Below the pieces are notes generated by a model, which ran no database searches, had not been told where the DNA came from, and was given only the letters and a program-made list of their open reading frames with translations. This document shows, piece by piece, positions 19,518 through 30,027 of a DNA stretch of 64,000 bases; the stretch's first letter is position 1; each line of letters begins with the position of its first letter. Made by a program: the position numbers and the translations under genes. Origin of the DNA: Tridacna crocea (taxonomy: Eukaryota; Mollusca; Bivalvia; Cardiida; Cardiidae); the NCBI GenBank assembly GCA_943736015.1, contig OX031070.1, positions 42,246,173-42,310,172 of the forward strand. Reading direction: 5' to 3'.

Positions 19518-19773
19518 CTGAAACACGCAAAAAGGACATTCGGACATAGCATTAAATGTCGTATCGGATCATCCTGTGCAGTCAGCGCCAGCTAATCCTA
19601 AACGACAATGTCCGTCTATAATATGGTATTTGCTGTTTTGAAGAAGTCTACCATAGCACATAATCTAATTTAGTCGTAAAGTGCCGTCTCGGATTAGCCT
19701 GCGCAATCAGCGCAGGCTGATCCGAAACGACAATTTACGCAAATGTTCGAATGCCCTTTTTTGTATGTTGCAG
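19518..19773 (+). mobile_element. Family D double-hairpin MITE
   Basis: Ends CTGAAACACGCAAAAAGGAC and GCCCTTTTTTGTATGTTGCAG. The second hairpin is TCGGATTAGCCTGCGCAATC AGCGCAGGCTGATCCGA; the first is decayed. Confidence 0.85.
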
Positions 19774-19815
19774 GTCATATGGTGTCCCTTTTCCCGTGTT
19801 GCAAGCCATATATGG

Positions 19816-20052
19816 CCTGAAAAGTGGCATTCAGACATGCATAAAGTGTCGTCCCGTATCAGTCTGTGCTGGCTGAATCAAGATGACACTGCCCTATCGT
19901 GTATCATGTGTTTCTGTTTCACAGGAGTCTACTGTTGGACAAATTCTAATGTTGACGTAAAGTGCTGTCTCGGATTAGCCTGTGCGGATTGCGCAGGCTA
20001 ATCCGAAAACACACTTTGCAAATGTTTGAATGCCCTTTTTTGCATGTTGCAG
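19816..20052 (+). mobile_element. Family D double-hairpin MITE, diverged
   Basis: CCTGAAAAGTGGCATTCAGA ... CTCGGATTAGCCTGTGCGGA TTGCGCAGGCTAATCCGA ... GCCCTTTTTTGCATGTTGCAG. Confidence 0.85.
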
Positions 20053-20344
20053 GTCATATGGTGTAAATAAATTAAAAAAAGAAAGCAGAAGGCACGTCAA
20101 AGAATTAGTGAAACTATCACAAAATTATTTACAGAAGAAAACTGTAACTATGGTAATATTCTTGGAGTCCAAAAAAAACTGACTGAGATCTATGTCAAAG
20201 AGGTGCACTATGACAGACATGAAAATTTAACCATGGGCGCTTGATTTCTAACAAACTTCTTTGCAGTCTGATCTTGATCAACACTGTCTGTTAAAGGTCA
20301 GCGAGTTGCGCTTAGCAGCCGATGGGTTAACTAATAACGTACTG

Positions 20345-20452
20345 AATTATGAAGCAGAATGGTCCTTTTACATGCAAAAAAAATTAACCAATAGCAAAAT
20401 GTTTCGATGTAGGTGAACCTGTGCCGAGTGCAGATGATCTTTTGCAGATGCG
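20345..20452 (-). mobile_element. Family E-like decayed fragment, preceded by a family G scrap
   Basis: GAATGGTCCTTTTACATGCA and TTTCGATGTAGGTGAACCTG. A family G arm (GCAGTCTGATCTTGATCAAC) lies at about 20264. Confidence 0.45.
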
Positions 20453-20680
20453 TTAACCCTTTGCCACACAATCCCGACTTGTAAAACTATGTGAAAGAAG
20501 CCTTTAGAAAACATTGTAGGAAAAGGAGAAAATGCTGGTAAACAGCATTTTCTCCTTTTCCCACAATGTTTTCTTCCCTTCCTAAAACAAGATTGAATTC
20601 TTTGGTCACATTTATTTTGTCGTCTGCAAATGCTTCCAATATGGACCAGTGTAAAATTTTGTCGTTTGGTATAGAGTTTA
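20453..20680 (+). mobile_element. TTAA-MITE family A
   Basis: TTAACCCTTTGCCACACAAT ... palindrome ... GTTTGGTATAGAGTTTA. Confidence 0.9.
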
Positions 20681-20810
20681 GCCCGCTTCTCACAGAGCAT
20701 GGTTCAAATTGATTAAAACAGACCATTCTAAATGCCCTATATAGAAACTACAAAGCTTATGTTTTACAATTGTCTATAAATATGTATTATGTATTATGTC
20801 TAAATGCTAA

Positions 20811-20911
20811 AGTCCTGTCTACACTAATAAACATTTTTTTTGCAAACACCACCAAAACAATCTTTGCTGATGCTTTCAAACAAAAGTTTGCTAGTGTGTA
20901 CCTGTCACGAA
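20811..20911. mobile_element. Small inverted-end repeat
   Basis: GTCTACACTAATAAAC at left and GTTTGCTAGTGTGTAC at right are near inverted copies around about 70 bp. Confidence 0.5.
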
Positions 20912-20934
20912 ATACAAGCACATCACAAAACAGC

Positions 20935-21433
20935 ATTATCTCCCGCTAGATGGCATTCTACAAATACACATCCATCTAATTTGGGCATTCTGGGTACAGA
21001 AGCGGAGTAATTTTTCAAGACGATATCCGTTACTTTGAATTTCAAATTGCAATAAACATGTACTCATTAAAATGCTACATGGTGCTTTGATCAGCTAGCA
21101 TGTAACCTATGCACCGACCATGTATTAAAACAGGTCCAACAGACTTGGGTATTGCACTCGGTGTACCATGTTGATTTCCCGGTATTTTCAGATACTGTGT
21201 TCAAAGATTGGTAGTATACTGTCCTATTTATTTCAAATAACATTTTCCCAGTAAAAATCATTACAGCTTAGAGAAATCTTGAGCTAAAACAGGCCTGATT
21301 TCCCATAAAACGTATGTATAATAGCCATGTTCTCCACTTTATTAACGTGTATTTCTACATTCCCTCCAAAGCTTGGGGGAGTGATGCGCCATATAAGACG
21401 AATCTCGAAGAGTATGACATGCTCAGACAACGC
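20935..21433 (-). mobile_element. Family I element, longest copy (reverse)
   Basis: TTATCTCCCGCTAGATGGCA at its end and AGAGTATGACATGCTCAGAC at its start. The middle contains CACTCGGTGTACCATGTTG, shared with the copy at 27600. Confidence 0.8.
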
Positions 21434-21671
21434 ATAACAGAACATATCTTTACTTCACCCTGGTCCAAGGTATAGAATATTCAACATGGTGGGTATGATT
21501 AGATCTAGATCTATATCAGTTTTGCCATAAATAAAACAATAAGCAGATTAACTTGTGACTGGAATTCGATCGGTCAAGAGGATATCATAATATTCTTTAC
21601 TGTAAAACTGCGCTGAGAGGTATGAACCTGTAACCGCCTTGAAGTTGAATGTTCAGCTATGCGTATGGCCT

Positions 21672-22222
21672 TTCGGCGTGACATATGTACACAACGGGCG
21701 AATTCCTTTCACCTTTTCTGACACAATGTTCTGTGTTCCGGAATGCAGTTCTGGAGTATGCGAAAGGAATATATCAGAAAACATTTACACTGTTCCGGAA
21801 GTATGTTCTGAATGGAGCATGTTCGTAACATTGTTCTAAACCATATCGAAATGAAAGAGCATTGCCATGATGGTTGTTGCAAGAGCTACTGTCTTAGCTG
21901 TGTTAGTTGAGGATATATTACGGAGAGGGAGTATCTAGAGCCGAGTCTATCATGGCCCCTATTTATGGTGCCCATTCATATCGTAAAAAAGACAATTGCA
22001 AATTTGGCCATGAAGAATTGTCCGTCTTCAAGACATCTTGTATCACCTAGCAACCGTTCAGCAGGTGCGCTGCACCTCGATTGAATTAGAACAGTCAGAA
22101 CATGTCCTGAAGAACATGGCACAGTGTTTCAAAATACTCCATTGACCTAGAACATGTTCGGAGTGTTCAGAGTAGCGAAAGGAACACGCCCAATATGTTT
22201 ACATGCACGCGTTGCTTTGGTT
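21672..22222. mobile_element. Foldback-like element between inverted family I copies
   Basis: Left TATGTACACAACGGGCGAAT TCCTTTC and right GAAAGGAACACGCCCAATAT GTTTACAT are imperfect inverted repeats, and inner pieces (GTTCTGAA, CATGTTC) also mirror. The remainder is AT-rich with no domain. Confidence 0.55.
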
Positions 22223-22431
22223 TCTGTGAATGACATACCATTTTTACAATAGATACTTATTGATGGACACAAGTGTGTGGGATACTACTTGGATATGAAA
22301 AATAAATGATTATTATAGCTCTACAAGGAATTCAAACAGAAGGTAAGTGCTACTACTTAACTCTCGGTTCTGCGATAAACAGTTAAATATGCTACATCTA
22401 ATGTCTCATAGTTTCTACGACCAAACCTCGT

Positions 22432-22800
22432 TGTCTGCGAATGTTACATTCTTCGAAGATTCGACATGTCTGCTATGACAGATTGAACTCTGAACCCATT
22501 CTTTTCTCTCTTTTTTTCTTTAATGGGGGGAGGGGGGGTAGTAATGCGTGCTATAAAGTAGCAATGCAGAAAATGGCTTTTGTCAATACGTTCAAGGGGA
22601 AATCAGGTCTGTTTTAGCGCCAGATTTCTCTAAACTGCTAATCATAGCTGAATGGATCGCACAGGTTGTGTTTTATTGAATGAACGTTTATATTAGTTTG
22701 AAATTGAATGTAACGGTTGTCGCGTAGAAAAGTACCCGGGATGCCAAATCAGATATAGATGCGTATTTGTACAATGCCATCTAGCGGGAGATAATGGTCT
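22432..22800 (+). mobile_element. Family I element
   Basis: GTCTGCGAATGTTACATTCT TCGAAGATTCGA ... GTAACGGTTGTCGCGTAGAA ... GCCATCTAGCGGGAGATAATG. Confidence 0.82.
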
Positions 22801-22915
22801 ACTAGAGTAGACGGGCGATCAGTTTCTGCTCTAACATGGCTCGATAGAAAATGGTAAGATACATTTAACATGCTCTGGAATAAAGAAAGCTCAATTTCCA
22901 TGGCTCATGACCTCC

Positions 22916-23111
22916 GGGCCCGTATTCACCAATCATTTTTAAGAATATTCTAAGTCTTTACAAATACTTTTCAGGATTTTCCAAGCTTAAAAGTTACACA
23001 ACTTCTGGTTGGCTAGACCATTTGTTTTAGCCAATCAGAAGTTCTGTTATTTTCAAATTTAGAAATGTCTGGACCAAAAAAGTTCTAAGAATGGTTGGTG
23101 AATACGGGCCC
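22916..23111. mobile_element. Family H foldback element
   Basis: GGGCCCGTATTCACCAATCA ... AGCCAATCAGAAGTTCTG ... GGTTGGTGAATACGGGCCC. The whole element is an inverted repeat of about 196 bp. Confidence 0.92.
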
Positions 23112-23365
23112 AGATTTTCTCCATGAAGGCTGTAGACAAAGATCAGCATATACATTGGTGTAGATTCATCTTAGCACGCCATGATTCAATATACATATAC
23201 ATGTTCCCTAATTAATGCCTACAGCACCTTGAGCTTACACAGCTTTTGCGAACGAATGGATCAAGATCAGACTGCACTGAACGGTACCGATCGTAAAAAA
23301 TACGTTGAACCCTGTTTTGTCCGAAGCATTGGTCATGCGTTTTATCGCGGAAAGATTTCTTATGG

Positions 23366-23437
23366 TAGTGGACCCGTAATAGAAAACAGCTGTTTCCACT
23401 GTAACATTATCCTACAGAATTTGCTAAGATTAAACAT
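23366..23437. repeat. Unnamed repeat pair, copy 1
   Basis: GTGGACCCGTAATAGAAAAC AGCTGTTTCCACTG... recurs in reverse complement at 44938-45010 at roughly 80-85% identity by eye. Confidence 0.6.
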
Positions 23438-23632
23438 TAGTTTTATTGTACTACTTTCACAGAGCCGCTTTTTCCGTTTTGTCCTTCTTAGAATTATCAT
23501 TCATAAAATCTAAAACCACTATATTCTCATTACAAAGGGAGATAGTAATTACCTCCCTTTTCTGTAAACAAACAAAAGTATGAACAAATAGTCTCAAGAT
23601 GGACATCAAAAGAATTTCTGGTCAGTTAAAAA

Positions 23633-23990
23633 TGCGTTGTCTGCACATGTCATACTCTTCGAAGATTCGACTTGTCTTATATGACGCATCACAAGCCCCG
23701 AAAGCTGGCTGACTGTAATATTACGCTCTATAAAGTACCAATGTAGAAAATAGCTTTTACCAATATGTTTAAGGAGAAATAAGACCGGCTTTACCTCCAG
23801 ATTTCGCTAAACTGCTGATCATAGCTGAGTGAATTGCACCAGGTATAGGGTTTTATCGAGTAAACATTTACTTTAGTTTGAAATTCAAAGTAACGGCTGT
23901 CGCGTAGGAAAGTGGTTCGGTTCTGTACCCAGGATTCCCAAATTAGATAGATGAGTATTTATAGAATGCCATCTAGCGGGAGATAATGGT
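23633..23990 (+). mobile_element. Family I element
   Basis: GCGTTGTCTGCACATGTCAT ACTCTTCGAAGATTCGAC ... ATGCCATCTAGCGGGAGATA ATG. Confidence 0.82.
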
Positions 23991-24307
23991 TGAAAATGTG
24001 TAAAAGTTTTTATAAATGTATAAATCCTTATTTATCAACTAGATCAAGAAATTCTATTCCATGCTTCACTAGAAGTATTACGGGTCAACTACCTTAAACA
24101 TTTTGAGATGGCAATATGGCGCCTAGAAACCAACGTTCATGACAAGACTGCGAATTCTGTTTTTGCTTGATCTTTGATCCTCGCATTCCGTTCAGCTTGT
24201 ATTGTTTCTAAACGCATGTTACAAGTTAACCGATTATAAACCATTGAAGAAAACGAGGAAAAAATCGTTTGGTTTTCATCGCTCGATCATGTACTTGACA
24301 ATTCCTG

Positions 24308-24392
24308 TATATCGTCGGTTTACTTCAAAAACCTCGTAACTACAGCTTGTTTCAAGCTGTAGTTACGAGGTTTTTGAAGTAAAACGACGATA
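24308..24392. repeat. Near-perfect palindrome, arms of about 40 bp
   Basis: TTTACTTCAAAAACCTCGTA ACTACAGCTTG, spacer TTT, then the exact complement. Outer bases TATATCGTCG / CGACGATATA also pair. One decayed arm occurs at 44330-44370. Confidence 0.9.
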
Positions 24393-24493
24393 TATTTAGA
24401 TATTCTTAATCTTTATCATGCCAAATAAATGAAATGATTTTTTTCAAATCCATCATAAAAACGAGAACATTGGTTTTGGGGAAACAATATCTC

Positions 24494-24568
24494 CTTATCG
24501 GACAGTGTAGATTCAAGATCAGACTGCACGTTCTGTGCAGTCTGATCTTGATCTACACTGTCCGCAGA
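24494..24568. mobile_element. Family G hairpin element
   Basis: CGGACAGTGTAGATTCAAGA TCAGACTGCACGTTCTGTGC AGTCTGATCTTGATCTACAC TGTCCG. Confidence 0.9.
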
Positions 24569-24791
24569 AGGTCTGTGAGTCACGCTTAACAGCCTAAGGA
24601 TCAAAGTAGGGAAGAGTATTGAGCCATGTTTTTTTTTTAGGTGTGCGAAGTGTCCCAACCCCATTCCGTTAAAACTTTGGAAACAGAGATATAATTTGGT
24701 GAATTCAGGATATTTTTTACGAAACAAGACCGAAAAAGAAGCCTGAAGTAGAAAAATTTAAAAATATAATAATAAACCCTTTTAAACTCAT

Positions 24792-25018
24792 TTAACTCTT
24801 TACAAAACGACAAAATTTTAGACTGGCCCGAATTCAAAGCACTTGCAGACGACAAAATAAACATAGTCAAAAAATAAAATTAGTTTTCAGCAGGGTAGAA
24901 ATTACTGTGGGTAAAGGAGAATATGATGGTAAACAGCATTTTCTCCTTTTCCCTCAATGTTTTCAAGAGGCTTCTATCTCAGGGTCGTAAAAAAACAAGG
25001 GATTTTCCGGTAAAGGGT
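24792..25018 (-). mobile_element. TTAA-MITE family A
   Basis: TTAACTCTTTACAAAACGAC ... palindrome with mismatches ... GGTAAAGGGTCAA. Confidence 0.85.
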
Positions 25019-25236
25019 CAAGATACAATCCCAAGTTTTACCGGCCATGAAGATGAAAGCCTTTTAAAACATTGAGGGAAAAGGAGAAAGAGCTGGTAAC
25101 CAACATTATTTCTTTTCCCATGTCCACAATGTTTTCTACCGTCTTTATGACAATTTTTCTCCTTTTGAGGAACATTAAAATTGTCGTCTGCAAATGCTTT
25201 CAATTTGGACCAGTCTAACATTTTGTCGTCTGGTAA
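25019..25236 (+). mobile_element. TTAA-MITE family A, left end lost
   Basis: ATACAATCCCAAGTTTTACC ... AACATTGAGGGAAAAGGAGA ... GTCGTCTGGTAAATCA. Confidence 0.78.
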
Positions 25237-25354
25237 ATCATGAAGTGTCTAATCAGAAAGTTTTTCTTTTAAATGATTAAAATCATAGGAAGTCAGTAGC
25301 GTCTTGGCGTATAAGGAGCCTTTCTTGTACATTATGAACCCTTAATGCGCCGAT

Positions 25355-25591
25355 TTAACCCGTTACCACACAAACCCGACGTTTAAGACCCCTTGTGAAA
25401 GATGCATTTTGAAAACATTGCGGGAAAAGGAGAAAATGCTGGTAACCAGCATTTTCTCCTTTTCCCACGATGTTTTCTACCCTTTCCAAACAAAATTTCA
25501 ATTTTTCAATCACATTAATTTTGTCGTCTGCAAACACTTTCAATTTGGACCAGTCTGTAAGTCTATAATGTGTCGTTTGGTAAAGAGTTAA
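25355..25591 (+). mobile_element. TTAA-MITE family A
   Basis: TTAACCCGTTACCACACAAA ... palindrome ... GGTAAAGAGTTAA. Shares its right TTAA with the next copy. Confidence 0.93.
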
Positions 25592-25739
25592 CCCATTACC
25601 ACAATTCCTACTTTTGACGACCCTGAGAAAGATGTTTTTTAAAAAAAAAAAATCAAATTTTCAGTCACTTCTATTTTGTCGTCTGCAAATGCTTTTCATT
25701 TGGACAAACCTAAAATATTGTCGTTTGGTAATGAGTTAA
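25588..25739 (+). mobile_element. TTAA-MITE family A lacking the palindrome
   Basis: TTAACCCATTACCACAATTC to AAGATGTTTT, a poly-A stretch where the palindrome should be, then TTTTCAGTCACTTCTATTTT to GGTAATGAGTTAA. 152 bp instead of about 228. Confidence 0.88.
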
Positions 25740-25888
25740 ACGAATTTTCTTAGGGAAATAAAAAGCTTATAAAAATATCACAGCGTGTACTGGCCAATCA
25801 CTGACAATTTAACAAACAGACAAAAAAGCCTTCCTAACACATGTAAAATATACTACTGAAAAACAATCTTCGTTTTGTGATAACTTAG

Positions 25889-26112
25889 TTAACTCTAAAC
25901 AACAATACTTTGGACTAAATGAAATTTAAAGCATCTGTAGCCGACAAATTGAATATAGCTCAAAGGATGACCTCTGTGTTTTATAGGATAGAAAACATTG
26001 TGAGAAAAAGAGAAAATGTTGGCTACCAGCATTTTCTCCTTTTCTGACAAGGTTTTGAAATGCCTTATTCTTTAGGGTAGATAAAAAATTGGGTTGATTA
26101 GTAAAGGATTAA
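25889..26112 (-). mobile_element. TTAA-MITE family A, diverged
   Basis: TTAACTCTAAACAACAATAC ... AACATTGTGAGAAAAAGAGA ... GTAAAGGATTAA. Confidence 0.85.
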
Positions 26113-26812
26113 AACAGAAATTTGCCCGAATTTGTATCAGAAATTCGTTCATTTTGTCGATGTCAATTAAAACAAAGATGTTTAAATGCGATAAATACGT
26201 AATACTATGTTCTAGCTACTTTTCTAGAGCTTATACTTACTTCGAGCTAATTTGGAAACTTTTGATAGCTGCAGAGACGGAAGGTCGTGGAAGATGTAAA
26301 AAAAATACTTCTTAGCGAGAATGTACCAACACATTGAAAAGAACATTTACAATAAGATAATGCAATCATTTACAGTGTTATTTAACAAACAAACACTGGT
26401 TAAGTAGCTAATACTTGTAACTTCGCAGATTTTAAATGGCGGATGAATTTCTTCGTTTATTGGCCAACCAAACGTTGTAAACAAAACCGGAAGTAGTCGT
26501 CCATATGCTGGTTACGTCGTCATAACATATTCAGAACCGTATTTGAAACTATGTGTAGGTATTACTTTTTTACCGTTTTGCCCGATCTTATTGTCTGGCT
26601 ATGTCTGCTTATCAGCCGAAAAATTTATAGGCATTTAATTAATATGAGCCTTTTCTCAATTCCCTACATCGTTTTATAACCTTTTAAGACAAATCAATCT
26701 TTTTAGAGCCACAAAGAATTTGCCGTCTTCAAATACTGTTCATGTAAAAAAAAATGTCGCTTGGTAAGGAGTTCAACTTATTACATTAAAACCGTTTTCC
26801 TGTTTCTTTTCA
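26113..26812. other. Mostly unique stretch with promoter-like features
   Basis: Few repeats (a MITE scrap near 26650-26775). Contains AACCGGAAGTAG (26486), an ETS-type motif, just after a 14-codon ORF (26436-26480, MADEFLRLLANQTL) with a favourable start context. No long ORF. Significance unknown. Confidence 0.35.
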
Positions 26813-27252
26813 GTGAACAGCTTCAGAAAACAGAATTATGATAAATAACAATATTGAGAAACCAATGGTAAATTGACGCATTCTTATATGCAGTCTCTAA
26901 CCTGCAGTCATTTAATCTGTATTAAACCGGAAGTACTTTGACACTCAGTACTCTTAGTACTTTGATTTGTTCTATGGTTTCTATGAAACACCGAACTTTA
27001 TTCCAGTCGTGCGGACTTAAGGCACTGTCAAACCAGGCATAAATGATTATATCTAGCTTTGTAGTTCAAACCTTTTCCGTGTTTCTTTTCTTGAAACTTA
27101 GCGATGCTTCGTGGACATAAAACCAGGAAAAGGTCTACCACTGTCCTCGTGAAAGACTAGGCTTTCGTTAAATAAATTATGGCTTAAATATCATAACCTA
27201 AGTATGAGTATCTAGTCGATGCTTTACTCTGTCATGTGCTTTTTACGCTCAC
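26813..27252. other. Unique stretch, no gene recognised
   Basis: A plausible acceptor (tgtttcttttcag) at 26813 and donor GTAAAT at 26868 bracket 54 bp on the + strand, but two frames stop within it. A second ACCGGAAGTAC lies at 26927. Confidence 0.3.
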
Positions 27253-27537
27253 TTTCTTTTAGTTTCGATGGAGGAAGAGTCCCGCCAAATGGCGAGAAAG
27301 GCCTCATCTGCGCATGTTCCGGAAGTCCAGAAGGTGCGCGCCACATTTTCTTTCCTAGTCCTGTATTGGTTGGTTTCTGAATGCTGGTAAAGGACGAGTT
27401 CATTGATTGGCTAATAGTTGGATCGTGTCTTGCTCGAATCGGAACTGACTTTCCGCCGGGAGACTGTCGTCTTGGAGAGTTCAGGTCCTGGAGAGATTTT
27501 CGGATGTCCTTGTCATCTCGGGTGAGGTTAAGTTTAA
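27253..27537 (-). CDS. Probable internal exon of an unrecognised gene
   Basis: On the minus strand a strong pyrimidine tract and acceptor (ttccttttctttctttcag) is followed by 94 codons without a stop and then a good donor (gtgagc). The exon starts with two bases completing a codon and ends with one extra base. The peptide is hydrophilic and rich in S, P, R and K, e.g. LTRDDKDIRKSLQDLNSPRR, QSPGGKSVPIRARHD, KKMWRAPSGLPEH, MRPFSPFGGTLPP. It looks like a disordered region with several S/T-P sites. The exon is visibly more GC-rich than its surroundings and is not a copy of any repeat family in the window. I do not recognise the family. The phase fits the exon at 63863-64000 on the same strand, which suggests one gene running leftward. 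Confidence 0.6.
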
Positions 27538-27599
27538 CTGAAAGAAAGAAAAGGAAATAACTTGAATCAGATTATCAGATCTTCGATCTTGTCGGCAAG

Positions 27600-28027
27600 G
27601 CGTTGTCTGCGCATGTCATATTCTTCGAAGATTCGACCTGTCTTATATGACGCATCACTCCCCCCATTATAGGGGGATTGTAGTAATGCCCGTTAATAAA
27701 GTAGCAATTGGGGAAATGGTTTTTATCAATTCGTTTGAGGAGAAATGAGACATATTTTAGCTCCAGAGTTCCCTAAACTATAATAATTTTTAGTGGCAAA
27801 AATTATTTGAAAAAAAAAACACGATCGATTCTCGCAAATCTTTGTATACAGTATCTAAAAAAATATATCAACACGGTACACCGAGTACATGTGCATTACT
27901 GAAGCCTATTTTAGTTTGAAATTCAAAGTAACGGTTGTCGCGTAGTAATGAAATCCGGTTGTGTACCTAGAATGCTCAAATTAGATAGATGAATATTTTC
28001 AGAATGCCATCTAGCGGGAGATAATGG
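27600..28027 (+). mobile_element. Family I element, long form
   Basis: GCGTTGTCTGCGCATGTCAT ATTCTTCGAAGATTCGACC ... ACACGGTACACCGAGTACAT ... GCCATCTAGCGGGAGATAATG. Begins 62 bp upstream of the minus-strand exon. Confidence 0.85.
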
Positions 28028-28117
28028 TCGGTAAGGAATTTTAATGCTAGTAACCAACAATTAAATCATTTTCCATCAATTAAAGTCACACTGAAGTTGT
28101 CCTCTGCAAATACATTT

Positions 28118-28330
28118 TAGCCAAGCTCTGTGAAAAGGGGGATTGATGTATCAACGAAAAGTATCGACTCAGGTCAGCCCTGCGCGGACTGCGCAGGCCT
28201 ACCTGGGTCGATATTTTTCGTTTATGGTGGATTTTTTGTATGTAAAAGGACCAGTCTACCTCATGATCAAGTTGGTTGGTTAAGATTGTGGCTCTTATGG
28301 ATCCATAACTATGTGATGAATAGGGCTGGT
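28118..28330 (+). mobile_element. Family E GC-hairpin element
   Basis: CTCTGTGAAAAGGGGGATTG ... ATCGACTCAGGTCAGCCCTG CGCGGACTGCGCAGGCCTAC CTGGGTCGAT ... GGACCAGTCTACCTCATGAT. Confidence 0.85.
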
Positions 28331-28567
28331 ATCAGGGAGATGATATGGGGGTGTGGACTGTAATCGGTGTTCATGTACATGCAGATTGGTCCCAGTGCCA
28401 CCTACCCGCACTTTAGTCAGAAATATTTAGCAACATATCCCTTCTCTGTTAACATTTATTTTTCCTATTTTTCTCCCTTTCAAATGTTCCATGTCCTACA
28501 TACTTTGTGTATTATATTTTGTATTAATTATAATTATGAATATGTAGATATTCAACGCAATAAAGGT

Positions 28568-28615
28568 GTATGTATGTATGTATGTATGTATGTATGTATA
28601 TATGTATGTATGTAT
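28568..28615 (+). repeat. (GTAT)n microsatellite
   Basis: About 12 GTAT units with one interruption. The preceding stretch (AATATGTAGATATTCAACGC AATAAAG) recurs at 49573, also followed by GTATGTATGT. Confidence 0.93.
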
Positions 28616-28764
28616 TAAGCCCCCTTTCGTCATAGCGAAATTTAAATAAGTCAACATTTGTGTCGAGTGGTTAACAGTAAGTAAAATGGTGGTTGTGCCG
28701 CTTGCTTTCAACATGAAACATAAAACTAAGTCAAAACACAGAGGCAGCTAAGTAATTCATGGGT

Positions 28765-28920
28765 TTCCCGGCTTTCACGTTATAGTGATAGAATGTGTCT
28801 CTGAAGCGCCTTGTCCAAGTGCCCGAGGACATTCCCACCTAAAGCCCGGTGCCTCGGGTTAAGATCGAACCCTGAACCCATGGATTACCAAACCCACCTA
28901 TTGACCATTGAGCCAAACAG
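28765..28920 (-). mobile_element. tRNA-like SINE head (type 3), reverse
   Basis: The minus strand reads TTTGGCTCAATGGTCAATAG and, downstream, GGGTTCAGGGTTCGATCT, i.e. tRNA A- and B-box spacing. No paired acceptor stem, so not a tRNA gene. Confidence 0.6.
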
Positions 28921-28921
28921 G

Positions 28922-29235
28922 GCCGAGCCCCAACAGCTCAGTCGGTAGCGTACAGGACTTAAGAACATGGGTTTGTGGCTTCATTCCCCGGCTCGGCGGA
29001 TTTCTTTCCAATGATTGACTGATAGTCATTTCGACACGGTTCATTTCGACCCTCTCTCAACCCTGACCATGGTTCCGATGATGGTTATTTGGAAAAGCAG
29101 CCAGTAGCTTGGAAAGAATATTGGGCGGAGTACTAGAAGGAGAAAAACCTCCAGGAAAGCATGGATATGTGCACTGGCCGCCGCAATATAACTGAAATAA
29201 TGTTGAAAACGGCGTTAAGCACCATACGATGAATC
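28922..29235 (+). mobile_element. tRNA-derived SINE (type 1)
   Basis: AGCCCCAACAGCTCAGTCGG TAGCG head; body AAAGCAGCCAGTAGCTTGGA; tail GAAATAATGTTGAAAACGGC GTTAAGCACC. Confidence 0.88.
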
Positions 29236-29288
29236 AAGCAAGCCACACAGCAGGACCCCACATAAGCTAGAAACATCACAGAGTTTAT

Positions 29289-29490
29289 TTAAACTCTTTA
29301 CCAAATGACAAAATTTTAGACTGGTCCAAATTGAAAGCACTTGCAGACGACAAAATAAACATATCTTAAAAAATGAAGCTAGACTTTCAAAAGGTAGAAA
29401 ACATTGTGGGAAAAGGAGAAAATGCTGGTTACCAGCATTTTCTCCTTTTCGCACAAAGTTTTCACAAGGCTTCTTCCTTAGGGTCGTAAT
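29289..29490 (-). mobile_element. TTAA-MITE family A, right end lost
   Basis: TTAAACTCTTTACCAAATGA ... palindrome ... TTCCTTAGGGTCGTAATC. Confidence 0.85.
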
Positions 29491-29660
29491 CTAAATCTAG
29501 TCTGAGTATTTTTATTGAGTTCATTTTGCCATTCCTGTCTCTAGGATACAAACAGTTGTTGTGTTTAAGCATTTCAATAAACTCTCATCTCGCGGTTGTC
29601 CATTTTATTTTTAGTGCGGATTTGGACAACGTAGGGGAGAAAACCGTGACTCAATTTCCA

Positions 29661-30027
29661 TTCGGCAAACCTCGGGTGATCCGTTGTCCCGGCATGTCAT
29701 ATTCTTCGAAGATATGACCTGTCTGCTATGACGGATCACCCATCCCAAATATACGGGAAAAGTAGGGCTTACAACAAAGCTATTGCCCAAGCTTGTAGGA
29801 AGGCTATTTTAATAAATGGCTGGTGCATAGATTACATGACAGCTGATCATAGCTGAATGAATCGCACCAGGTAACGTTTTAATAAACTAAACGTTTATTT
29901 TGAAATTCTAAGTAACGGTTGCCATTTTGAAAAGTAGGCCGGTTCTCTACCCAGAATGCCCAAATTAGATCGACGAGTGTTTGTAGAATGCCATCTAGCG
30001 GGAGATAATGTTCGGCAAACCTCGGGT
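29661..30027 (+). mobile_element. Family I element with flanking 17-bp direct repeats
   Basis: TTCGGCAAACCTCGGGT occurs at 29661-29677 and again at 30011-30027, directly at the GAGATAATG end. The left end also forms the hairpin GGGTGATCCG ... CGGATCACCC. Confidence 0.82.

Noticed and set aside
26436-26480. 14-codon ORF MADEFLRLLANQTL
   Set aside because: Too short. Joining it to the putative exon at 26814 gives a stop after a few codons, so no gene is called.
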